From Macquaria australasica (taxonomy: Eukaryota; Chordata; Actinopteri; Centrarchiformes; Percichthyidae): 64,000 nucleotides of DNA. A model generated the notes under the pieces. The model worked only from the letters and a program-made list of their open reading frames with translations. It was not told the origin of the DNA and ran no database searches. Of this stretch, positions 25,407-37,500 are shown piece after piece (positions within the stretch are counted from its first letter, which is position 1; every line of letters starts with the position of its first letter). The stretch is taken from the NCBI GenBank assembly GCA_005408345.1, contig SEMN01000101.1:434001-498000 (forward strand). The letters run 5' to 3'. The translations under genes and the position numbers were made by a program.

Positions 25407-26746
25407 TTGATCGTGCTCCACAACTCGTTTGTCAGATTTACTGCAACTAGCTAACAAGCAGGAGCAAGACAGAAGTACCTACTTCTTCTTGCTAGTCAAC
25501 GTGCCCTGCTAGGTTGCGGAAGTAGGAATTGTGGGATATGGAGTTCTCTTCAAGGGAAGGGCTCTGGGGTAGTAAACAGGCCGATTTCGTTCGAATAAAA
25601 TTAAATTAAATCGGATAGTTAATTAAATATGTGAATGAAATATTTGTGAATCAGTCTGTCAGCTCCATTCTGCATATTGCATTATGTAGTTTGTGTTGTT
25701 TAGTGTTGTTTAGTTCCTTATTTGATCTCGATGGTGCATTCACAGCACTTCGGGCATCAAACAACTATGCATGTAACTTATTCAGATACTCGAGTTGAGA
25801 AAATAATAGATGTCATACAGGAATTACTTTAAAAAGTGATTAACTAAAAAACAACGGAACATTCTCTTTGGTCTGAAAATGCTCTACGAATTAATCATAG
25901 AGCATAAAGAAAATACTTCCTTCGAGTAAAATAGCAAAAAAAAAAAACATTTAAAAAAATATCAGTAAAACTGATATTTTTAATAAAAAAAACATTTAAA
26001 AAATATCAGTAAAACTGATATTTTTAAAAAATATAAACTATTTTTTCCCCATATCTCTTCACAGTGAGTGTGCGTGTGTGAGATATAGGCATAGAAATGA
26101 GTGGCGATGAATTCCATATGCCATAATACATTTTAGCTTCTCTTATGAAGACATTATTCATTTTAAATAAAAGCTCTGTTTTCGCCTTTGAAAACCTTAA
26201 TCGTATTAAAATACCTCGTCGGGTAATTTTTGAATACGAGAAAAATAGGTGTAGAATTACTAAACTGACGCTTAAGAAGAATTGTGGCCGCGTATACGAG
26301 CAACACGTGAATGCAGCGTAAGGGGCGGGGCTTGAGTTTGAACGTACAGCGGGGAAACAGCCACCGTGTTTGTGTTAGCTAATAACAGGTGCTACCCGAT
26401 AAGAGTCTGTTTAACTCGGTTAATATGTCATATTCCATAAAAGATTAGGGATGCTTGATTTCATTACGAAGGACTGCGCAGTAACTTGACGTCTTCGCTT
26501 TGTAAGTATCGCGAATGCTGATGAGACAGCTAAGTTAACGTTAACCAAAGCTAACTAGCGTTAGCGTAAAGAGTACAGGGCCAGTAACGTGTTTGCTAAT
26601 AATAACGTTACATTTTTAGCCAAGCAATATTATTTAACCTACAGACACAAACACGGCTATGCTTGCCAAGAGTATAACACTGTTTCTACGTCAAATAATA
26701 CGGTTTTCTGTACTGTTCACAGCAGGGTGATCCTTGTGACAGTAAG
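25407..26746. promoter_or_regulatory. Divergent mon1a/traip promoter region
   Basis: mon1a reads left and traip reads right from this interval. On the mon1a side there is an ETS-type site (CGGAAGT, about 25518-25524) next to GAATTGTGGGA. On the traip side there is an E-box CACGTG (26304-26309), a GC box AGGGGCGGGGC (26321-26331) and TTTGAA (26337-26342), which matches the CHR element of G2/M genes. A likely untranslated traip exon ends at 26501 before GTAAGT, and the coding exon is preceded by an acceptor at about 26722. Transcription starts are inferred. Nothing else coding is visible. Confidence 0.6.
25955..26026. repeat. Tandem pair of small perfect palindromes
   Basis: AAATATCAGTAAAACTGATATTT, with 10-bp stems and a 3-nt loop, occurs twice about 45 bp apart, each followed by a poly-A/T run. 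It lies between the mon1a and traip starts. Confidence 0.85.
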
Positions 26747-29700
26747 ATGCCTATCCGAGCATATTGCACAATTTGCTCCGATTTCTTCGATCACTCCAGA
26801 GATGTTGCTGCCATCCACTGCGGACATACTTTCCACTATGAGTGGTAAACTGATATAGAAAGTCAAATCTTCAGCAACACTCACGTTTCTGACACTAATT
26901 GTTCCCTATCTCCTCCCTTCCCAGTCTTCTCCAGTGGTTCCAGACAGCCCCCACAAAAACGTGTCCACAGTGTAGAAAACAGGTACAGTAACTTACACTT
27001 CCAAACAGCACGTAACTTCTATCAGCCCAGACTGAACCGACGTGCCAAACAGAAATAAAACGTGTACTGTTGCGTTTTGTGTGTAGGTCAGCACCAGACA
27101 CATTATCAGCAAGCTGTTCTTTGATATTGGTGGACAGGAGGAGGACTCAGCTGACCCGGAAAGCTTGCAGGTACCAGACTTAGAGCATCCAAACAATATA
27201 TCGGCGTTTGTAACTGTTGGATTTGATTTAGAGCATCACACTGTCTGTTCTCATTGTGCGTTTCTGCCTTTCTTAGAATGAGCTTGATAGAATGAAGGCG
27301 CTTTTAAGCTCTAAAGGTAGGCAACCTAACTATGTTGTGATCCGGTGATGCTTGATTGTTAAAAGTAGGCAGCACCTAGTTTTTAATAATCCGTCTGATC
27401 AATTTATAGAGCGAGACTGGCGGGATAAACAGAAGGTGGTGGACACTTTGAAGGACACTGTGGACAAGCAGAGGAGAGACCTGGACAGCGTGCAGAAAGA
27501 AATGATGGCAAAGGAGATGCTCTGTTCTGCCCTCAAAGTAAGCTGTCTGCTCTCTATTGTTTAAACCCATCTTCTTCTGTGTCTGTAATGCCTTTTCATA
27601 TATTTGTATGCTTTTTTTTTTTTTTTTTTACTTCTCACAGAAACAGATGACATACATGGAGATGCAACAGAATGAAGCTCAGGCTGCCAAGGAAGAGGCC
27701 CGGAGACTCAGGACCAAAATGAAAACCTTTGAAAGGTATCTGTATATAAGTACTGTCATATTTAGGCTTCCAGGTAGGGCCACACTTTAGTAATCACAAC
27801 ACTGACTATTCTGTAAGTGTGAAAATGTTTTAGATAGTCTTGAATACTAGGGCTGGGCGATTAATTCCAATTACTATTTTGCCTTCCAACGATTATGAAA
27901 ACAAGACAAGCGAAATAAAACGATTATTGTGCCGCATTCCGTTTTGCAATGATCCAATCCAGCGCACCCCTTTCTTTTACAGTGGTGCGTTTCGCCCCTC
28001 CCTAAAAGCCCAAACTCACTCTCAGCCAGGCTGAGAATACTGCAAATGCTTTGCAAGATTTGTTACACGGTGGTGTCTGCACCACAAGGCAATACGGCCA
28101 ATTTGTTTAATAATCTGAAATTCAATCACAAACAATAAAGGAACAAAAATAACAGAGAAAACTAAAGCCCCCCTCGACTTCTTCCACCGCAACACTTAAA
28201 GTTCAAGGAAATCCACTGTTAAAAAGGTTTTTTTAGGTTCAATAAATGCATTATGTTTCCAAAGTCAATGAGTAATCGTGATTGATGATTTTTGCCATAA
28301 TTGAGCAGCCCTATTGAATACCTAAATATCGCGAGGATGGTGGTGTTTTTGGTATGTCTATGAGCATACATTTTAATCAATTTAAATTTGGAGTGGGTGA
28401 TTGGGTGGCTGGAAAAAAAATCAGTGTTAGTAATTTGGATATATAAGTAAATTAAGATGAAGGATTCATTGTTCATTTCCCTCAGCTAGAACAGTTAGAT
28501 ACGTTCAGTAAAGAGACCATTTAAGATTACATCACAACAATAATAATATGACAATCCGATTTCTTAATATTTAGTCCAGTATTACAATATTGATGATTTA
28601 TCAAAATATCTGCAAGCTCTGCGTAGCACTGTGTCTTCTTTTATTGTAAAAGAAAGTCATGCTCTTGCTGTGTGCACTAATACTGCTGGTTTGGCCCCAG
28701 CCTGGACGTGTTGTTGCAGGGCCAGAGAGGAGAAGTGGAGTCCATGATCACAGATATGGGTGTCAGCCAGGCGGCAGTGGAGCAGCTCTCCATCTACTGC
28801 ATCTCGCTCAAAAAGTAAGGAGCCCGAGAGCTGCTTCAGTCCTAATGAATGCCACTTTCCCTGTCGTCGTTCACTATGTCTTTATGTCTTCCCTTTCCTT
28901 TTTTTAGAGAGTATGATAATCTAAAAGGAAGCCTGAAATCCTCGAATGACATGTGTGAGAAGCTGAAGAGAGAAGTGCTCACCTCAAACAACAAGGTACC
29001 CTTTATGTTAGCCAGTCACCACACCCAGAGGAATCGATTCTTGACTGTGGAATCTCCGGAACGTCCGTCTAAAGCAATAATAAATATGTGTTCTGAGTTT
29101 GTGACACCACAGAAAAATGTGTCATCAACCACCCAGCCAAATTTGAGTAAAAGTATATCAAATTAGGTGAGAAAATAAGCAGTATTCTCTGCTCTAAAAC
29201 GCTGGGGGCTTGTCCGTTGAAGGCGCTGGTAGGTAACTACTGTTATCACTGAGCCGAAGAACCGAGTGAGAGCCGCTGCTCAGCGACAGATTCTTGATCA
29301 GCAAGCTAACACATCAGCACAAAGGTCTAGCTTTTATTTAGTGTTAGGGGAGCGGTCAAACTCAGTGTGGCTCCAGTGCATCATCAAGCCGCCCAAAAAA
29401 TCCTGAACACAAAAATGGTGAAAAACACGATCTACCTTCACAATTCAGTACTACATAGTTCAGTATTTTCACGTTTTCAGCAATTATTTTCTAACGTGTT
29501 TAATGTGTTTAGAAACAAATCTCAGAGTTTCCTTTACACAGACTATAATTAAAGGGAAACTTTTTTTATTTGTATTTTTAAACCTGGGCCGTATTTTTAC
29601 AAATTTTAGGGTCGAAATGACTAATAGTTACCATTAGTTTTGGAATTGGTCCAGTAGATCGCATCCACCGGCATCTGCGAACGGGCTGCAATGGCTGCAA

Positions 29701-30986
29701 CATAATCCTTGTGGGCAATTGCGCCCAATTGCGTGAAAAGTATGTCCACTAAAAGTGCTTGTTTTTGCCACTGACAGGCTCAGATTGTTATTCGAAGTGT
29801 CTGACAACATTATGGAAAGGATCCCTACAGAGACAGACCTTTTGTTAGACCTTTTAAAAAATTTTCAGACCTTAATTAAGGTTTTCTTTTGTGTGTGTCA
29901 TTTTAGCTACAGAAAGCCTCAATGGAGGTGAATCAGACCAAAGAGGACATGAAGTCTCTGCTGAACGATCTGGCCAACGCTGACAAAGAGATCTCTGTAA
30001 GGCAAATCCACCTAATACGCTTTTGCTTTCAATATCGGAGAAATTCATGTTTGTGATTCCTGCCTGTCTGTCTGTCCGCCCGCAGAGTCTGAAGAAAAAA
30101 GTGGGGTTTCTTCAGAGGACCCTGAGCACCCCGACGCGGACAAATGAAGCTCTCAGTCGGCTCGTCTTTGAAAGGTGCGTCACCCAGCCACTGAAGTGAA
30201 ATCTCCACACGCTTTGACTTGTCTTTGATGAGAACACTGTGTGATTTAGTGATGACGTTTCTCTGCCAATCTTTCAGCCCGGCACCCTTGGAGCTGAAGC
30301 AGCCTCACCTCCACCATCCTGCAGATAGCGAGGACATTGACCTCAACATGACTTATGACATCACTACGCCAGATGGCGTGGCCAAGAGACCGACGCAGGT
30401 CCCATCCAAGAAGATGCGGCTTGACCCTCCAGCGTATGTTTAACATGGCTACATTGTGGGAATGTGTGTGTTTGTCTGGTGTTGGAGGAAAAGAAGTCCA
30501 GCTTTGGGCCAGATTTCTAAGTCTGGACCTCTTCACCAACACTTAGTCTTCTGCTCAGTTATTCTGTTGTTGAAGTCTCAAATAGGTTCAAAAAGTCACT
30601 GGAGATGATCAGATATTGATACACTAGAGTTTATTTAACAGAAAATAAACCCGAGTTAGCCCCGGAGCTGAAGTGAAGACAGAGTGCTGATACAAGCTAT
30701 TTTATAACACAAAAGAAACCAACCCATTCAGGTGGAGATCAGTGTTTGATTTACCTGTTTCCTAAAGAACAACCTATCATTGCTCTGTAAATGGTGACAT
30801 AATCTCTAAACTGGGATGGTCCCGGCCCCCTGTTCGGCGGTTCTGGCCTGTTTTTGTTGACTCCAATTTGTAAAGTGTCCACCAAACACAGGTGCGACCC
30901 TTATCTGGACTTTCCCAGCTACCTTTTTTAAAAACAATATGCTGCTAACGATGCTCTCACTGCCACATGCAGCAGCAGTAGCATGT

Positions 30987-31051
<65 letters not shown>

Positions 31052-32626
31052 GGTGTGGGACAGTGTATGAGCCTTCTCACACACACAATCCCTCTAATGC
31101 CACACATACACACACAATTTCTTCTAGTGCCAACTAGACACACATACACACACAGAGCAGTGATCTTTCCACGCACACAAAGCAGTGAGCCTGCTGCGCA
31201 CACACACACACCCTCCCCTTCATGCAGGCCTCACATTTGAAATGGATACAGATGATATATACTGAGTACATTGATTATCATTTACTATTCTATAACACAG
31301 CAAACGTTAACAAAAGACAAAACACTGGTCTAAGGTGGGTGCTGCTGTGTGAGCCATGTGTTCATAATATATGGGTTTGAAATCTTTGTCAAATATTCTC
31401 TTTAAATTGTGTTTTTGTATACTAAAGAATTAAGTAGAAATGTCTTTAAATGTTATGTAAAATGCTTTATTTTTCAGGTCGTCTGTTTCCAAACACATTG
31501 AAAAAAGTTCATCTCTAAGCAAGGTAGGTTTGTCACTCACCAAGGTCCATTTTCGAATTCGGTGTACATGTCCCTCAATAAATTTTCTTACCTCAGGCTC
31601 GAGATGAGGAGGGATCCATGGATCCTTTTTTGAGGAACTCCCTCCTCTTCAGAAAGAAGACTTTTGGTAGCATGTTGGACCCTCAGAGGAAGCCTGGCGC
31701 TGTATGTACAACACAAGGTCTAATGTTTTAATAGTCATTTGTCCTTTTTAGTGGTTTCATTAAAGAAAATGTTTGTTGTTTCAGGTGAGAACTGGTTATG
31801 ATGGTTTAGGAGGACGTATGAAATTCATCCAACCTGTATCCTTATTTCTGTCATGTGGTATGTATGTGGAAAACAGGTGTTTCTTGATTTTAACTACTTA
31901 ATTAATTTTATTATTGATGGTAGTTCTGCTTTCCATCTCGGCTGTGTCTCGACTGGAATATTAGCCCAAAAAAATTGCCCATTTATCTTGCAGTGCGATA
32001 TTCAACAAAAATATAAAGCTGCACCAGTTTATATTTATATAATAAGCTTTTTTATATTAGCTCTGATAAACCTTCTGCATGCGACCTGCCCAGCCCCGAA
32101 TGGCAGATAGACAGTTAGTGACTAGCTAGTGAGCATAGTGGAGCATTTAGCAGCTAAAGAGTCAGATCTTTTTCTCAGAACTTTGTAGAGATCAAACCAG
32201 TTTAAATATTGGACTTGAAGTACATTTGTCAGGTGGCAAGAAACATGACTAATGCTAATGTTGCTCTGTCTGCTTTTGCCATAACAGTTTTATAAGTGAT
32301 AATATGTCAGTGTTGTGTTTTAACCTTGTTTCGCTAGTCCCAATTGGAAAAAATATGAATGCGGCTTTAAATAAAAAAGCATTTGAATAATATCCATTTT
32401 GAAGTGTCAGAGAATAGTCATAATTCATTAGCGAATATTCATATCAGAAAATGATTAGGACAGAAAAAACATCATGCATGTAAACTGCATCATTCCTTAA
32501 CCAAGCACTGCACTCCAGTCTCCTTTATCAGAGATTCGCCCACTGATGAAAGCTAAAAGGAAAAAGGTAACCAGGCCTCCACCCAAGATTACAACTTCAC
32601 TGACTCTGGACAGCTTCCTCGAGTAA
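26747..32626 (+). CDS. traip: E3 ubiquitin ligase TRAIP (TRAF-interacting protein)
   Basis: TRAIP is a nuclear RING E3 ligase that ubiquitinates the CMG replicative helicase at converging or stalled forks and interstrand crosslinks. There are fifteen coding exons: 26747-26844, 26925-26982, 27087-27170, 27277-27316, 27410-27537, 27641-27735, 28701-28814, 28908-28995, 29907-29996, 30086-30174, 30278-30433, 31478-31523, 31597-31701, 31785-31835 and 32519-32626. All phases close, giving 449 aa (human about 469). The start MPIRAYCTICSDFFDHSRD is the family N-terminus. RING ligands are C7, C10, C25, H27, H30, C33, C46 and C49. A long coiled coil follows (about 80-280), then SPAPLELK, DIDLNMTYDI and the conserved TGYDGLGGRMKFIQP. 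The last exon ends SLTLDSFLE and TAA. AATAAA at 33129 is a likely polyadenylation signal. Confidence 0.95.
27848..28313. mobile_element. hAT-type MITE with perfect 8-bp target duplication
   Basis: It begins TAGGGCTGGGCGATTAAT and ends ATTGAGCAGCCCTA. TTGAATAC flanks both sides (27840-27847 and 28314-28321). The ends match the common fish hAT-derived type. It is 466 bp, non-coding, and lies in traip intron 6. Confidence 0.88.
30989..31048. repeat. (AC)n microsatellite with degenerate extension
   Basis: About 29 AC units, followed by interrupted CACACA text to about 31212. It lies in traip intron 11. Long open frames read through it on both strands are repeat artefacts. Confidence 0.95.
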
Positions 32627-34538
32627 ATGTTGACCTCTCCTTCACCACCGGATGTGGATGCTGTAGCATGTTTGTGCTGCTCTGGCACAGAGAAATCAGC
32701 CTGGCGGCGGTTGTGCCACTCGGCACCAAACGGGAATTTCTGATTGAACTTTATTTAAAAACAGAAACTGACCTCCCTCTTGACAACAGATGCTGAGCTT
32801 TTGGTGATATGAGCAAAACCTGCTCTACATTTTTGTGTGTGTGTGTTGACTTGAACTTATATGTGGAGACTGTGTCTTCACCAGCCTTTGCTTTGGAGGC
32901 TTCTCTTGTCATGTGTGTGTGAGAGACAAACCAACTTATTTGCAGACCATTCGGATGTATGTATTATGTCATTGATGATTACTTCTGCATCTTTTTCCCT
33001 GTACTCTGAAAAATAATCAGTTATTTTTCACACTTATTTAAAACCCTTCTCCTTAAACACCTACATGAGGATATACTGTAGGTATTTTTTAGTGTTAATG
33101 GTCCTGCCGGATGTAAACCAACTCAAGTAATAAACAATATTTTTTTTATTAAGGTTTGTGTGGGGTCTACAAACAATTCCCTCTCGACTGTGCTTTTATT
33201 CACAAACATTTCACTGAGGCGTGCTCTCCTGCAGAGGGCAGTACAAACTGTTTTCTCGGACGAGGACATGAATCTCACAGCCCTCCTGAACTGTGGGGGA
33301 AAATGCACTGCACGTGGTGACTACTGAATCCATTTGTATTGAAAAGGCTGCGCCAGTACAGAAGGAAATCTTCAAGAAAAATATTATTTAAAACGCCTTC
33401 AGTAAAACCTGAGTTGTACATTGTGATCAAGTAACAAAGAGTATGCTGCAAATCATATACTGGCAAATAAGGGACTGCTGTTAAATTTATGAGTTACCTC
33501 AAGTGACTTCTGATGTTTACAGAAATGAGAACTCTCAGTGATAGAGGACCTTTTATCATGGCACAAAATCAATCAAATACAGCTGATGACGTGAAACTTT
33601 CTGACAAGGTTCCCATGCATGAACGTTAACAGTAGCTTGTCTATGATTTTAGCATGTTGCTAAACAATATGGGGACGTACCAGGTAGAACATAACGTATC
33701 CTGTTCCCAATTACTTGTATCCTGTTTGCACCCATGAATTTACAGTTCCCACAATGAAAGCCAGCTTGTACCACGATAATTGCATACTTATTTAAATAAA
33801 ATGCTTTGTTGCATTAGTGATTGGACACTGACTGATTCTGCTGTGAGTGATTACAGTAAAGTGATTCATTATACATTCCCAGGGGACTTCCATCAGAAAT
33901 AGTAATAGGACATTGTGGTGCATTTTAAAAGCTAGTTCCTTCCAGAGCAATCAGAAGAAAAAATCACAACACCCCATACAAACAATATTTCAAAAACATT
34001 CATGTACACACAAAACACAATCCATGCAGTGTTTCTGGAGCCAGTAAACAACAACGCTTCATTGACCCCATGGGATTCCACATACATCTTCCTGTAGGGC
34101 AAAGGTCGCCATTTATGCTTAACTTTTTTTTTTTCTTTTTCCCAGGGAAAGTTAAAACGAAAAATACCTCCTTGTCAAGTTGAGGTGTATATGTGGACGT
34201 TACAAAAAAAAAAATCATCCATGTTGCAGTCCATTCAGGGCAGCTCAACATCCTTCCAGTTCTTGTTTAAGTGTACTAAAAAGTTGCCCATTTTACGGGT
34301 GTGCTTTTCTGTTTCCTTTGTGCTTCATTCCAGGTTTAGTAGATCTGAGTTATCTAAATGGGTGTGAAAAGAACATCCAGAAACGTCTTTGCTGGTGTTT
34401 CAGTTCATAGTAAAAGGGGAGGAAAAAAAACAATCCAGCCAAAACTAAAGTAAATGCTGATTTTTGACTGATCATCAGCCATCTCAGTGTGGGCTTGTGA
34501 CGTTAGGTTATGAAAACATGGGCCTAGTTTCATTTGTT
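32627..34538. other. Convergent 3' ends of traip and grm6
   Basis: This holds the traip 3'UTR from the left and the grm6 3'UTR from the right. At 33129-33150, AATAAA on the plus strand is followed 10 nt later by TTTATT, which is AATAAA on the minus strand. One short AT-rich block could therefore end both transcripts. No coding exon is seen. Confidence 0.5.
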
Positions 34539-37500
34539 TCACTGTGATCTGTCCGGCTCGATCTTGGACTCTCCGTTCTGTTTGTCGTTGGACTTCTGGG
34601 ACAGGTGCGTGGACACGGTGGCCGCCTGCACCACGGCTTTGAAGCTGCGCTTTCTCTTCTGGACGTTTTGCTCTGGGTGGAAGATGATGACGTAGACCTT
34701 GGGGATGTAGAGCATGCCCAGGGAGACGGTTGCGCTCAGGCTCATGGACACTGTCAGGGTGGTGGTCTGGATGAACATCTGTGGCAGAAACACGGCAGGT
34801 CAGAAACATCCTGAACAAATTATCAATTCATTTCAGTTCATTTCTTAGAATTCTTTGAGTATCCATCAGTGTTCAGTTAATAGATTCAAGAATACACTAT
34901 ATGTCATCTTATAGGTCGTCACAATGCAGTCTCAAAGCACATGAGGCAGTGTTTTTCCCCTGATGAATGATTTATGACCTGGTATATGTAGTCAGGAAAG
35001 GAGGCTCTATTTATGGGCTTTGATCACATCTTCTACTCCCTGTTCTTCCTCTTACTGCAAATCTAACATATAATAATGAGAAGTGACTTCTCCTGAGATC
35101 TGCCTCCAATAAATTATGAATTCATTATTCAAGCAAACTGTACAGGTCATAAATAAATCAAGCCATATGTGCCATAAATAAGATATATTGTGCCATAACT
35201 AAGTCATAAATTGTACACTATCAGCAGCAGAACATCCTGGTATCTCAAAGGCTGATGTCCATACAGTGTTTCTTTTATCATCTCTGTCATGCTTTTTATC
35301 GGCTCCTCTCAGTGACCTCTCCATTTCTGAAAGGAGCTGTGGCGATTCATGAGCACAAAGTGGATTGTATTCATGTGCTTGTGCCCGAGGTGAGCAGAGA
35401 GACTGGCTCAGGAACAGTGAATGGTTCTTCCATATGTAAATACAGACATCAAGCAGGTAAAGCACCTCCTACACGTGGTCTCGCACGTGATGGGAGGATA
35501 AAAGTTCGAGTCTATATTTAGCTCTTTTTCTAAGTGATGATTAATTAAATGGGATGGCTGAATTGGTCTGCGAGGGGTCCCTACCGTCCCTCAGCTCATC
35601 TGACCTCCTTTCTTTCCCTCCCTCCCTTTTCTTAATTCACTTCATTTCCATTTGGAGGAGGTGAAAAGACTTTGAAAGCACCTCGGGCTTAAATTGTTTC
35701 GGCCTGACTGATTCATAATACGACTCTCTATTAGTCAAAGCGTATCTCTGTTTTTCAAATATTCTCCCAACAGTCTCGTACTTTGTGACAGCAGAAATAG
35801 CCCACGAGCTAAATTAAACTCTCAGTACAGTGGAGGCAGGATGTCCTGTTAGTATAGCAGGACGCAAATATGATATGACAGGCAACAAACTCAGATTTCA
35901 CTTTGAACATCTGAAGGATTCATTTACTCTCTTACTATGAGTGTGTTATTGTGTATTGCATCCTTTTTGATTCACCTGATTATTTAAAATACTCCCATTA
36001 ATATATAGTACAGTAAAGAGCCTCACAAATTACTGTAATTAATGTAGTGATATTAATTTGATATTTAACTACAACAAAATGAGAAACTAAACATTACAAA
36101 ATAATCTATTAACCTAACAATTAATAGATTATACTAGTATTTTTTAGGTGGCACAGTGGCCCCTGTAAAGGTGTTATATTACATTATTGGATAATTATTA
36201 CTGATGCATTAATGTGTAAGCAGAGTTTTAATGGTTTAGCTGGCAGAGGTGGAGCTAATTTAAACTAGTTTATATAGTGTTGGGTAGTTCAGTCTGTAAA
36301 TACATCATATTTTAGAAGATCATGTTTTGTATGCAATATTTTGATCTTCAAATTAACTAGTAATTTTTCTCTGAAATGTAGTGGAATAGAAGTATAAAGC
36401 AGCTCAAGTAAAGTACCTCCAATCCCAGGAAAAGTTACCAGTAATGCCTATAAAAATGTTACATTTCACACCTTCTCCGTAGACTGCGCTGTGCCAAAGA
36501 AGATGGGTACAAAGGCCAGCCAGATGATGCAGGTGGTGTACATGGTGAAGCCGATGGGTTTGGCCTCGTTGAAGGTCTCAGGGACTCCTCTGCTCTTGAT
36601 GGCGTACACAGTGCAGGTGATCATCAGTACGATACTGTAGCTCAGACACAAGATGAGGGACAGGTCGGACATGTCACACTTCAGGACTCCGCGGGCGAAC
36701 TCTGGGTTTGGGGGCTTCTGCTCCTCGTAGTCGATGATGGTGTGGGGGGGCATCACGCCAAACCAGATGAACACCCCGAGTAGCTGCAGAGAAAGGAGCA
36801 TTAGTTAGAGTGCTACAAAGGATCTAGGTGATGTGTGTGAAAGAAGCATCCACATGCATACCTGCACTGAAATGAGTATAAAGGTGATAATCAGCTGAGA
36901 GGTGGGGCTGATGAATTTCGGGGGCGTGACCGACTTCTTGCCCTGTTCGAAGATCCGGTAGATCCGGTTGGTCTTGGTGAGCATGGCAGAGTAGCTGATG
37001 CACATGCCGAGCCCCAGCAGCAGCCTGCGGAAGGCGCACACGGCCACGCTGGGCTCGGCTATCATGAGGAAGGTGATGAAGTAGATGAGGAAGATGCCCG
37101 TCAGCAACACGTAGCTGAGCTCTCTGCCGGAGGCCCGAACGATGGGCGTGTCGTTGAAGCGGACGAAGGTGGCGATGACTCCTGTGGTGGCCAGGATGCC
37201 CAGGATGGCCAGGAAGACGGGGATGATGGCCCAGGGAGAGCTCCACTCCAGCTTGATGATGGGCGTGGGCCGGCAGCCTGTGCGGTTCTTTAAGGGCCTC
37301 ATGTCAAAGGGGCACATGTCGCAGGAGAACTCATCCAGCAGGTACTGGTAGCCATCGCAGAGTTCACAGTGCCAACAGCAGGGAACGCCCTTCACCATCT
37401 TTTTCCTTTCTCCGGACTCGCAGGGGAAACTGCACACTGACTCAGGGATCTTACGGTCACCACCTGACCACTGCATCTCCTCCGACTAGGATGGACAAAC

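Noticed and set aside
30928..31240. Cys/Val- and Thr/His-rich frames over CA repeats (also at 48660-48884, 54391-54706 and 55510-55766)
   Set aside because: Translations of (CA)n microsatellites, not proteins.
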